A DNA stretch of 64,000 nt from Allacma fusca (lineage: Eukaryota; Arthropoda; Collembola; Symphypleona; Sminthuridae): positions 7,607,873 to 7,671,872 of the forward strand of contig OX359250.1 of NCBI GenBank assembly GCA_947179485.1, in the 5' to 3' direction. Of this stretch, positions 26,501 to 38,800 are shown in pieces; positions within the stretch are counted from its first letter, which is position 1; each line of letters starts with the position of its first letter. The notes beneath the pieces were generated by a model. That model did no database searches. It was not told the origin of the DNA and saw only the letters and a program-made list of their open reading frames with translations. The position numbers and the translations under genes were made by a program.

Positions 26501-27694
26501 AGAGCACATCCCAGATCCCAGCTGTACTTACATAAATTGGAATGCAAGACAGCACAATAACTATACGTACTGAACATTTTTCAAGACTATGCTTTCATCC
26601 GTCCTGGAAAAGAAAATAGGATGAATGGAAGTTGAAGCTGGGTAACAGAAACATGCCATATATATTTATGTAAATATATACATGCAGGTAAATTATGCTC
26701 GTTTCGTTCCATACCGGAAGCCATTACGAAACTTTTAGGTTCTCCTTACAAGCAAAAGCATAATGCAGTTTCAGTGAATACTTACAGACAGCTTCAAAAG
26801 AAACCCACAGCAAAGTGAGAATTCACTTTCACATGTGTGTTTGCCTCATGTACTACATAATAATGTTTTGTATTTGAGTTCCCTTTTAACAGTAGCTTAA
26901 GTGTACCTCCGGTTGATGCAGAAATTTCCGCTCGTATAAAATAAAACACGACAAGGGATGTACTTCAAGGACCTGTTCGTATGCTTAACAATATTTATTT
27001 ATCCACTGACCTCACCTGTGAGTGTATAGTAATTGTGCTAACAACAGGAAAGCTGTGGAAATGAAACGACATTGTTTTTGTTATACATACATGCCTTGAA
27101 TATACATATCCAATATCCTGTGTATGTGTAACTGATGTGAATGTCACCTTACAAGTAGGTTGTTTTGCCGAACTACACTAATTAGCCTTTTGTATAAATG
27201 TAGTAATTAAATTGTCATATCTGCGGACAATGTCTCCTATTTGACCCATCACACCTTCCTCGTGTTGTCAATTTCCATGGAAAATGAGTAAAGGTAGGCC
27301 ACATTCATAGTAATAGTTATTGGTAGTAGCTAAATAAGAAGAAATTGCTGTCAATTTAAATGACAATCGTAAAATGTCATAAAATAAAATTAAAGCACAC
27401 AAAATCAGGCGTGATGTGTTTTTCCTACTTGCTGTAGCTTACCTTCTAATTCTAAATATGACAGATTGGGGATACACTAATGGCATTATAAACAACTTAA
27501 TTTTACTCACGACTCACAGTTGTAAAAATAATATTATATATATTGTTGTTCTAAACGCAACCATTTTCTTACAATAATAATTTATACCTATGTTATTATA
27601 CAAGTAAAGAGATTTGAATGGTCTAGCTGTCGGAAAAGAAGTTAAGTATTATAACTACTTCCAATAACCTCATAACAAACACTCACATAAAAAC
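23502..27694. other. Long gene-poor region
   Basis: About 4.2 kb with no exon I can support. A 76-codon plus-strand frame at 24481-24711 and several shorter ones have no start, splice or family support. I see no transposon ends or satellite arrays. Confidence 0.4.
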
Positions 27695-28386
27695 ATGGCC
27701 AAACAATCAACACCTTGGCAGTCCTTAAAATTTTATCGAGAAACGCTTCGTATACGAGAGGGGAAACCGCCAGTAAGTATTAACAATTTATTGCAAATGC
27801 ATGAGAAATGTTCAAATCTAACTGAACGAAACTTTTATACTAACAGTGCAAGAAAGAAAGCCCTGTTGATCCGTGCTGTTACCCGAATTTAACGTATTAT
27901 CATAACGGAAAAGAAAACGTTTGCTGCAAACCACGACACGACTATAACTTTTTATTCTGTGAAGGATACGATCAGTACCGTCACAGGGACGATCGTAAGC
28001 ACCCACATTTCTACTTGGGAATAGACATAGAGGTAAATTCGCTGCTACGTTCAATCCAGTACATTAAACTCATTTAAAATGTATTTCTGGGAACAAAACA
28101 ATTGTTTACATTGATAATAAGTATACCTAAATATTTGTAAACTTTGAAGGAAAAATACCCTTGTCGGAGAGTCCCACTCCTTACGAGTTCTAATTATGGC
28201 CATAGACCCCCAATTGATCCCATGGGCAACAGACCCAAACAAAAGCAGATTCATACTTTCTATCGCAACAGTGGTACTTCGTACTGTTTGAACGCAAATG
28301 GATATCATAACGTCAGACTAATTGCTCCTTGGGCACTTAAAGATAATGAACAATTCGGATACACCTACAGCCCTCCACGGAAATGA
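27695..28386 (+). CDS. CFAP90: CFAP90-like cilia and flagella associated protein (C5orf49 family)
   Basis: Small microtubule inner protein of motile axonemes. Three exons (27695-27772, 27847-28032, 28150-28386) join to 166 aa with clean GT-AG introns of 74 and 117 nt. The diagnostic block is DQYRHRDDRKHPHFYLGID, then RRVPLLTSSNYGHR and the HTFYRNSGT motif. This matches the vertebrate order RDDREH ... VGVLTSSVYGKR ... ADFYRKN as I remember it. The N-terminus and the Cys-rich segment (CKKESPVDPCCYPN) are not conserved with vertebrates. The gene is convergent with DEF8, whose stop lies 438 nt away. Assignment rests on one block; other small ciliary proteins share short motifs, so moderate certainty. 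Confidence 0.72.
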
Positions 28387-28466
28387 AAACTGGTTTAACA
28401 TTTCATTAATTTTTCTAGTTGTACATTTGTACATTTTCTTACAAGAGAGCTACCATCTCCAGAAAT

Positions 28467-28472
28467 AATAAA
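28467..28472 (+). promoter_or_regulatory. Candidate CFAP90 poly(A) signal
   Basis: AATAAA about 80 nt past the CFAP90 stop codon, before the convergent DEF8 end. Confidence 0.45.
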
Positions 28473-28824
28473 AATTGTCGGTACAAATACAAGTGAGAAG
28501 GATCTTCAACCACTTAATATCTGCAAGTTTACATGGCCATTAAGTCACTAGAGTAAATTACTTTATTCAGAAAATATCGATGCAACACAATTGCACCATA
28601 TCTATGTCAACAGGCACAACATCAGTAATAATAGTAATTGATTTAAAATTGCTCAAATCTTTTACATATCCGTACAAGAATAGCGAAACTGTAAAAATGT
28701 GATTACAAAACTACGTAATCAGCTAAACGTTGTCTAATTTAAAGTAATAACGAATGTGATAGTTTATGGGGCTTCCCATTAGCAGTAGTAGTAGATGTGT
28801 GAAAAATTTCGGATGTTCCTGATT

Positions 28825-31581
28825 TTACTTCTGAGCATTTTTACGTTGAGAAAGTCGAAGGCATTTAGGACATTGGTCCCGTTTGGCGAAGCAAATATTG
28901 TGGAATACCGCATGGCACGACGGACATTGATGCGTTGCACTATCAAAAGGAAATATCACCTCAATATTTTCACAAATTTCACAGATGAAACCCTTCCCAC
29001 GGCAAGTCTGTAAGGAAAAATTACATTACAGGTTATTACATGAATGGAATAATCAAGGTTGATGCATATCACACAAATATAATCAGCTTGGGTATTCATA
29101 ATCAGGTAGTAGGCAGACTTGGATGCCTTATGACAATATGATTCCGGACACACAGAAAAGACTCAGATTTGAAACTTTCCAGTTTGTACACTGGTTTTAC
29201 TTCTGACGGTCTCTTACAAATCGCTACATTTAAGGATTTAGCCGATTGGTTAAACGATTATTACTTGAGAATCTGGGTCTACCAACTAAATTTTTATTGT
29301 AGTGTTTCAGTTCACACCAGTTCACATACATAGTTTCAATGAAGAACTAGCATGCACTTTCATGGAAGTCGGAATTTGTCTATTTTCATGCCGTTCATTT
29401 ATTTGTAATACGTGGACATGTAGCAAAAATTACGAAAAAACTCTTGAGGTAACACTTGGAATGGAAACTTAACAGGTGCAAACAAACAAACTCCAACAAA
29501 GAAATGCGGATGCTCTGTGGAACTTTCCTCACAAATCGTTTATTCTGTTTGTCTTTTAATAGTATTAAAAAACCATTGTTTCCATTTTTTTTCTATTTAA
29601 CCGAAAGACTCCCTAGTTACGTATTATTTGAGACTGATTATTTTCTCCAATAACGTTTGTTCGTGTCATTTTCCGTTGTCATATTATGACAACCGACACT
29701 CACTTTTTCTGACGGCAGCTACGCTATTACTGATTTGAGAAACTAAACTTACAGTGCAGTCTTCTTTAATATGTTTCAAAAATGTGGCATGAGTCTTGTC
29801 CAAAAAGCGGATCAACGAAGAATTATTGATGTCAATCAAATCTTGTAACGAATACATGGACGAATTTTCGACGAAGTGCTGTCTTTCTTCAAGTAATCTT
29901 AGAAGTTTCTGATTAATAGCTTCGCGGCAGGTCATAAAATATTCCTTCATAATAATTATTTCTTCTCGGAGTCTCTGTAACAAAATAGCTTTGGTAAGAC
30001 TTGTACAAACTTGGACTGACATATTTGCAACATTCCTATAATTCCAAATTCAATCACAAGTACACATTTCTGCATAAAAGGTAGCACAATTTAGGATTTA
30101 AATTACTTTGACAGTGTTGAGCTCCTCCACAAAATAAAATAACTTTGGATTGAGTTTCTCCAGATTGACATTTGGTTTTCTTGCCATTAAAACTAGAAAC
30201 TGTCTTGAAGCCTCACAGACTGGTTTTTCATCAAAATCCCAGTTATGAATAATCCTTGCAGGTACAGACAATGCAGCATTTTTATGGCAGGTAGGGCAGT
30301 AGTACAAACCATCGTAATCACACTTCCGTGGCTCCATCCAACCATTCTCTAGTAAAATATCAGATATGTTGAACTAAATAACAAAGCTAATAGCCAAGAC
30401 AAAAGTTTAAAATTAAGAATATAATACAGTAACATAACATACAAACTGTAATCATGATATTTAAGTGACAACCGTGCAGACTTCAGAATATGCGACTTAC
30501 TGAGGGTGAAATGTACCCTGCATTCAGCACATTTGTATGACTGAGCAGCTAGGCCAACTTCCGGGCAAATATTATAAATAAAATCGGTTTCATTTCCAAC
30601 TTTCAAGAACTGGCAGACTCGAACAATTTGATTGAGGCATTTTGCATGACACTGGTAATAGCAACCTGGAAAAGTTAATACTTTAATAAACTTATACTTT
30701 ACAACCACTCCGAATTTCATGCACACTGCACACCAACACTTGCATCTAATCCCCCAGAGCTTTCTACGATTTGCTCATTCCCAGTACTACCTAGACTTCA
30801 ACTTCTAGTTGTAATTACCTTTGCATCTATACCAAGACTGCAAAATTGTCCAAATGACACCACTGCATTTATCACAATATTGAGCAGTTCTATGGAGTGG
30901 TTGTTTCTGGAGGATGAACTGATGGCTGTTGACAATTCGTAAAATATCAGCATCTGGTGGCAAATCATTTGTTACATCTTTAACATCTTGTAACTTCAGT
31001 CTCAACTCAATTAATCGTTTGACAAGTTTCTTTCGTTCATCGGATACTCCTTCAGTTTCCAACACCAAAGCTTTTACTTGCTCAATAGCAGTCTCCAACG
31101 ACGCCACAGTGTTGAGACTTTCATCATTCTAGTACACAAAACAAAATCCCACATGAATATCCAACACAATCCGAACATGGATAGGAGGATCGAAAAGGAT
31201 TATGGTTATTTGGTTATATCATGTGCTCACAGAATTACAATCAGCTCTTCCAGCAGTCCCCTACACCAGAAAAATAAAATCCTAAACAAACGACACTTAC
31301 CACATCCGACGAAAAATAATTTTCTTCGGCGTCCGTTGATACATCATTGCTCTTGCCGTCATCAGAAGACCAAATGACACTCTCACTTTCTTCCATCTCA
31401 TCCAGCCGGGAAGCTATACATTCAATAATAAACAAGTTAAAGGTGACCCTCAAAATAGCGTTCATCCCCTACACGATATCAACAAACTGAGTAGGGACAA
31501 TATAAAAATAACATCCTCAATACAATCACCAAACCACATACCCTCACACAATTCAAAATCTTTGATGTCACATGTTAGCAT
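28825..31581 (-). CDS. DEF8: DEF8-like protein (C1 and Rubicon-homology zinc domains)
   Basis: DEF8/PLEKHM/Rubicon-family protein; family members bind Rab7 on late endosomes and lysosomes and affect lysosome positioning. Exons: 31581-31542, 31413-31301, 31128-30819, 30665-30501, 30348-30107, 29974-29753, 29007-28825, joining to 424 aa. Human DEF8 isoforms are about 450-512 aa. The N-terminus is acidic (MEESESVIWSSDDG), followed by a helical VRLI-like segment (LVKRLIELRLKLQDVKD). A C1-type zinc finger follows (HRTAQYCDKCSG ... CYYQCHAKCLNQI), then NICPEVGLAAQSYKCAECR and CDYDGLYYCPTCHKN ... PARIIHNWDFDEKPV. The C-terminal Rubicon-homology domain has MKEYFMTCREAINQKLL, ERQHFVENSSMYSLQDLIDI and zinc ligands CTTCRGKGFICEIC, CPSCHAVFHNICF and CPKC. 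The 13-codon first exon is supported by phase only. Confidence 0.9.
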
Positions 31582-32890
31582 ATTGTCATCATTTCTAAAA
31601 CTACTTCAAGGAACGTATATTTTTGAAACAATCACACAAAATAAAATAACCTTATACTTTACCTCTAGTTGACACGGAACCCAAAATGCGCTGCTTACGT
31701 TAGCTAATTGCACTTCGCCAGTGGGCAACAATTGCCATGAGTAAAAAAACTAAAATTCGTTGATACACCGTACTTCGGTTTCCGTCGGTCATGAACTCAT
31801 TCACATTATCCTAATCAGACACCATTTAAACCACAGATTCAAAAATAAAAAAGGCTGAACACCTGACTTCACTCAATTTGTTCTCTGCTCAGTCATTGTG
31901 TCAATAAAGGTGGTTTTAAAAGATAAATATACGTCTACAAAAATCCGCTTCTACCAGTCCCACTATTTATTGCTCCTTCATAATACATACCTCCATCCTT
32001 AAACTACACAATATACGAACGTCACGAAACCCTATAAATTCTTTAATCTAATTTTTTTTACTAACATATCAAACCATGAAGAACTAACAACAAGTACTTC
32101 TCTGTAAACAATCAATAATTAAGTATTTTGTCACATAAAATCGATCGCACAAAAACCTCCTGGTCCATGGTCCAGTGTGGAACCTCTAAACCAAAAACTT
32201 TAAATGACCACATGCACTGCTTTAAAAAGACAATTGAATACTACGACTGGAAAAATGTAACAACAACCCACACCATACACTATAGTTTACAAATAAATAA
32301 ATGCTGGCAGACATCTCATAAGTGTAGATGCAAGCGGGTGGCTATTGAAGTGAGCAGCTTTAAGATGTCCGACTTTCAAGCAATAAGCGTCCACATTCGG
32401 GCGATGAAATTCTGGTGCAAGGGCTAGGGTAGTGTTGCAGTCCTGGAATCTAAACCTAATCCTGGAATTTCAGATTTTTGCATAGCACTGTAAGATAACG
32501 TAGGCTAATTTTAAGCTCATTATGAGTATGACTTGGGTTTACACGACATTCAAAAGCAGACTTTTGTTTTCGTCGATTTCAGAGGATTATCGCAAATTAC
32601 AATTTTGGAGGACACAAATTGTTTTATTGTGACGATATTTCCAAAATACCAAATGATATCCGCCCATTTTTCATTGTTGGTTCAAATGGAATAACGCCAT
32701 CTCTGGATACTGTCAGCGGGATTGATCCTTTGCAACTTTAATGGTCATATTTTATTTAAGAATAAAATGTTTTAAGACAAAAACAAAACGCAATAATAAT
32801 TAAGTAAAGAAATTATGCCGACTGTTTAAAAACGTTTAACTAATTGGAGTGGGCATGGGGCGGCTTTTGCATGGGACGTTATCAGAAACG
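31582..32890. other. Region between DEF8 and CatSper gamma
   Basis: It contains the DEF8 promoter (near 31590-31800) and the CatSper gamma 3' UTR. One plus-strand stretch (32588-32741) looks like an orphan coding exon and is listed separately. The rest shows only short unsupported frames such as 32128-32427. Confidence 0.4.
32588..32741 (+). CDS. Possible orphan terminal exon of an unidentified gene
   Basis: A TCGATTTCAG acceptor is followed by a 51-codon open frame ending in TAA. It has protein-like composition (ANYNFGGHKLFYCDD, IPNDIRPFFIVGSNG). I could not connect it to a convincing upstream exon or a family. A competing frame from the same acceptor is shorter. It could be a real 3' exon of a small gene divergent from DEF8, a pseudogene remnant, or chance. 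Confidence 0.25.
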
Positions 32891-35800
32891 TTATTTCTCT
32901 TTTGCGACCTCCTGATTATTGAATTCGTCCGCGTTCCTCAGCATATCCGTCATCTCAACTTTCTTGAGAATGACGTCCTTCATTTTGTCATTCCTTTCAA
33001 TGATGGCATTTAGTCTTTTCGTTATAATCTGATCGTAAATCATATCCGTCCAAGTCGCTGGGGCATTTCTAGCATGAACATGTGGGAGCTTTCCACTCTG
33101 AATTTTCATATTGTCCTTGGACTCACTGGATGTTGAACGTGAGGAAGCGCCTGACTGTTCAGAAGAACGACTGGTCCTGGACGTTCTTTTTTTGGCTGTT
33201 GGTTCCCTGGGTTTGGATGGGGGTAGCCCTGTGGGAATTTGCAAGTGACCTTGAAGTGACAAAATTATTTCATCTCGACGTATCTGATCTGACAATTCCT
33301 TGCTTGTGTCGGAATAGGTTTTGGCTGGAAGTGAAAATACAGATATACAACAAAATCATTGGTTAACATCCTACGTGATGTATATGTAGAAACGAACATG
33401 TCGGTACGGTATCCAAAACAATCTGCATCCATCCATACATTTTGAGCTTATTTGCTCTCCAAACACGACGACTGTTACGGCAGCAGAGGTACATTAGGTA
33501 AAGGAGTAACAAAATTAGAATACAAATCGTCTGAAATGACAATAATTATCTTTGCGTCAAAATGAAACATTTTTAAGCAATCGCACTACTACACTCTGGT
33601 ATGAGTCACCCCAAAAATTCATACCATGGAAATTATTAGCTGCATTTCTGAAGAGGGAATGAATCCATACAGCTGAATCACAAAATCACGCTCAAGTAAG
33701 CATATTGTGTCCTTATCGACCCCTCTGCGAAGAAATTACAAGGACAAATTGAAACCGAATGCATCTGGATTTAAAAATAGTTACAAAACTATATGAACAG
33801 AAAAAATCCATCAGCGAACTCAACATACCTATTGGAAATTTTTATATTAAAATAATAAACAGTATATAATCTCCACGTCGGTAGCACCCGAGAGCACGGG
33901 GATAATGCGTGGCAAGTCCATCTGAATTATTTTTAAACGGGTCAAAAGTAGTCAATACTAATATTTTTTGTATTGGATTAATTAAAAAATATAATTAGTT
34001 AGATGAAGAACACGCTTATTTTAAGCTGTCACCAACTTAATGGCGGACTTCCCGGACACCAAAACAACTTCCTTTGCTTCCAATTGCTCGAAATCTCTTT
34101 TGGCTTTCACTTTCTGATTTGTTTCCTTGTCCCATTCAGACCAAATCAGAGAAATGTCAGATTTCCCAGGTATATTGTACTCCTCCTGCTCTTCCTCGTC
34201 GTACATTATTATACTATTTTTTGTATAACCCCCTCCTGTCACTCTCAGAGTGTACTTTCCCGTGTAAGGTATGTACTTTTCTTTTCCCTACGGAATTAAA
34301 TCAAGCACTGATGACACTCATAATCTTGTCACTGAAATTTGTACCTGATTGCGAATTTCTTACTCACAGCATCATATATGTCAAAAAAGAAGATCAGTGG
34401 AAGCTTCACAAAAAAGCACACTGGTTCTCCACCATAGCAGTCGTCTTCCCCTATCCCCATCCATGCCTCAGGATCTCTTTAAAAATAACGATAGTTGTGT
34501 ATACAAATTCCCAATTGCTTCTCTACAGTTTCTGTCATACTTGAAATTTAAAAAAAAATTATAAACCTAAAGCGCATTGATCTTAGTGTTAGATTCCAAT
34601 TCAGTTGAATTTCAGAAGAGGCCGGACATCCTGCATAAATTGACGTACTAATGGAGTCCTGCAGTAATAAGGATATTTTTTGATAGTAATGTTCTGTTAA
34701 GGCCTTGTATGGTGAGCACATTTACTTCCATACTATCAATTTGAACTTGTAGCTTGTATCATTTGTAAACAATACTCACACCAATATAAGCTCCTCCATA
34801 CTTTGGTAGGCAATTCTGGAATGCACCTATGAAATGAAATGCAATTGGGACGATCGTCGGATCCATTCCTGGTAAATTCTGTGGTAAATTTGCTAAAGGA
34901 AATTCCGAAACAAAAGTACAATTAAAAAATATAAAAAAATTCAACAAACCTGAAGAAAGTATATTCAGAGTTCAAATAAATTCTTTTTTGCTTACCGGTA
35001 TATTTATTCACTTCAATGAAGATACTAAAGCTGACAATACCATTATTCGCCTTAATTTGTCTCTCTGTTCCGACCGAAACAACAGTCTCATTGCCATTGT
35101 CAACGGTTAATTGCAAGTCAGACAACTTCTGTTCACGATAATCAGTTCGATCTATGAACAGGAAAACGGTTGACCATTATGAGCTCCAATGAGCAAACTA
35201 ATTTGGGGTGGCAAGTGGCAATGATTTACCACGAAGTTCTACATTATCATTATGAACAGAAAATAGTTAAAGATTCCCGTGAAAAAATTACCAATGGATG
35301 TGGCTGCAGTGACTGCAAATGTGATTTCGAACTTTATCAGTTGATTATAGTCCAGAACAATTCGGTCAGGCATTCTGAAATGTAGAGCCATCTACATGAA
35401 TAAACAAATTTGGAATGTTGTTGTATTGTAATAGATTGAAAGGCATCTTACATCTTCGCAGCCCCTTTTCCACTGTGATCAAGTCTTTCTGCAAAAAATA
35501 TCCAGTTCGTTGGATAAGCATGAAAACATTTCACAATTTCTACAAGGGCTGTAAATTATTTACAAGAACCTATACTCACTGAAGCTACTTGGATCGACAA
35601 TAATTCCAAATTTATGTGGATCACCGACATAATACTTAAAAAATCCAGTTTGTGATTGCTTTCTCCCTTTAGCTGTCCAACTGTATTCAACAAAACAAAA
35701 AATGAGTGCAGATGCCGGGAAGACTTTCTAATTTATTTAATAATTCTTGATGTCAAGAATAGAATGCACCAAGAATATTGGAACAAGCCTATCCAGAATT

Positions 35801-38800
35801 TACGATTTAAGTGTGTCCGTTGAAAGGTGCGAAAACATTTGTGTTTCAGGATTTAAATAACAAATGTGAATCATTGAATATGCTGAAGCTTGAAATGCCA
35901 TCAATGACTTGAACGTTGAAGCTGTTCCCAAATGCTTATGTTGGAGTGGTTCTCGAATAGAAATGTGCTGGAAAAATTGGGGTCATTCTTATTCCTTATA
36001 TGTACTTTAGTCTTAGCTTATTTAGTGTCTGTATTATTTATGCTGTATATATTATATTATCTTACCTGGAGCTGTGACAGAGTTGTAGTATAATTTTGAG
36101 ACACTGAAGGATCCCCGTAAGGGCAGTAGGTCTTGAAGGTTTTATAGCCTTTGAAAAAAACGTTATTTTCGAAATCCCCACTGCCTCCGGATTTCCTTTC
36201 ATTCGATCTCTGCAATAACAAAGTCATTTTTTTTTAATTGAACAGCAATAATAGTTTTGTAGATATAAACTCATCAGTGAATCATTGAACTCTTTACTTT
36301 AACTGCATCCCGCAATTTCTTAACAAAATTAATGTTTTCCGTTATGAGCTGCCATGGAATTTCTCGCTTTCGGATTGCCACAACTTTTTTGTCTGAGTTG
36401 ACAATGGCCACCATCTGCAAGCATTATTACTACAATGAAAGGCTTGTCAAAATTTTGAAAGTACGAATTATTCCCATGTTTTTCAGATCAGTCATACTTC
36501 GAAGAGGCGATTGATAGAATCAAAAATGACGGAAAACGGTCGACCGTCGTGGAGACCCGGGCTAGATGTTACAACTGTTCGAATCATACTGTAACCAGCG
36601 CTCGGGCGCAGCAGTATTAGATGCAATGTTCCAGTAGATCCTAAATATAACTGTAATACAAGCCAGGGAAAAATCAGAGAAAGACATCATGTTAAGAAAT
36701 AATTGTCCAGGAACACATTTAGTGAAATTAGTGAGACCTACGTGACGTTTTGAGGTCAGAAATGCGTAGTATGGCCCATCTGAAAAAGCCATTACTTTAA
36801 TAACATGACTTTTCGACATTTCAAGAGCAACATGGTATTTTTCTTGCCGGTCATTATCACTGGCACTTAGGAAATCCTGAGTGGCTTTCATTACAGCTTT
36901 CGCGTCATCTTCTGAAGGAAATCCGGGCAAGTTGGCGAATGCTACACCTTTGTCAGTACTGTTTCATGATAAATTTGTATTAGTTTCAGTAACAACTCTA
37001 TTTCTAACTAGAAGTATTGCTAAATAAGACTAAATAATTACTGTATTACAGAGTGATCAAGTAATTTGTTCCCGCTTAGCCCTCATACAAGGGAGTGACT
37101 CACATTTGTTTGATTCCATTCCATTCATTGATTTTTTCCCCAACTACTACAGGATTTGGATAAGATATGCAAAACTCCATACAAATCTAGAAGTATTAAG
37201 GATATAAATAACTGTAGCCCCAAATTAAATTTTGTTTTTAATTTAGGGGTTTTCAAAATTATGGGAAATTTTGAACAACCCTTTAATGTTGACCTATTAT
37301 TTTGAAACACTTCCGTGATTTTCGGAAGCACTTATTACCACTTAGAACCAAGTGCACGAGGGAAGTGAGGGGGATGTCGTAAAAATGGTGACTTATGTAA
37401 GTTTTGAATAAAGAAGAAAACATGGTTATTGATACCAACTTTTTGAAACTATAATATATAACTTGAATTAATAATCATGCACATTTTTAGCTCCATTTAT
37501 GCAAGAGTTAAAAAACTAATTTTGAAATCCTCCAAAAATTCTGACTTTGTTTCATGTGTTCATGATACCCGTGACCGTGACCCCAAATATCGTTGGCTAA
37601 AAGGTACCATTCTCATTTCGTAGCCCATGCTTTTTAAATGGGGTCACCATTGAAAATGGTAGCTTTTAGAATTTAGCCAAGGATATTGACCTAAGTGAAT
37701 TAAATTTTAGAAAATCTGGAACAAGCCTCAAACTAGGGGAATCAAATATTTGTGAATCCCTTCCTATATGGGATAGAAGGGGAAGGTAATTGATTCTGAT
37801 CACCCCGCACCCATTGCCAGCTACTTCATAGTTCATACCTGTGAACTAAATTATTCCCGTAGAGAAACATTTGTCCATTACTTTGTCGTGTGTATGTCAT
37901 ACGCTTTAAGTGTAAATCATCTTTCATATTATGTCGGAATCGATAGTGGCAGTTCTTTTTGAAGCTTTCTACATTTACCTCCTTGGGGTCAGCTGTTTTG
38001 TCATGATTGAAGTACGTGTTCGTATCGTAGTTTTCAAGGGTCTGGATACTCTAAAATAGACATTTCAATAAAAAAAATGCACAATACATATTTTGGAGAT
38101 TTCGCAAAAGTACGCACTTGTTTACGGGTTTCCTTGCACGGTCGTCGGGGTAAAATGGAAATAATGTTCCAAAATTCCTTCGAAAACTGTTTTAAAGCTA
38201 CAGGGGGCAAACATTCCAAAAACCAGATTATGCAGGTAAGTGCGGTCCCATTCATTGAAAAGTCGAAATCTGATCCAAAAGATTGTACTGAGTATGAGTA
38301 TTCATAAAAGTACTTACGTGTGTACTGTGCAATAATGTAAAAAGTAAGAAAAGCCTCCTCCTCAATTATCTTTAATTCATTCTTTTTTGGTGATTCAAAT
38401 GCCGTCATTGTAGGTTTATGCATAATCACCATTTCTACCATAACTTGAATGGTTTCCGTAAGACCGCTTACAGGTGTCGCATCTATTACGATGCAATGTT
38501 GAATTTCGATGTCGCTGTCTAGTTTGAAATAACTTTCACGAACCTGTGCACATATATCGCTACTTTGAGCTCTCTGTGCTTTGGCTTCAAGTACTCCATA
38601 ATCCATCCCTTCTGTTTCACCTAACTGAATCCAGTTAATTGGTTTCCCTGTATTGTTATATGAACTTGTGTCAGAAATGCATATGCATACTTTTAGACAT
38701 GATTACAGTATTATCATATAATGTCCTAAGCGTCACCTTCTGTGGACAGCTTTCCAATGAAGATTTCCTATAAACATACTGCGTTGACAATATACTGTAA

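Noticed and set aside
33408-33530. Transmembrane exon as a separate small membrane protein gene
   Set aside because: The exons on either side align, in order and phase, with the CATSPERG C-terminus, so it belongs to that gene.
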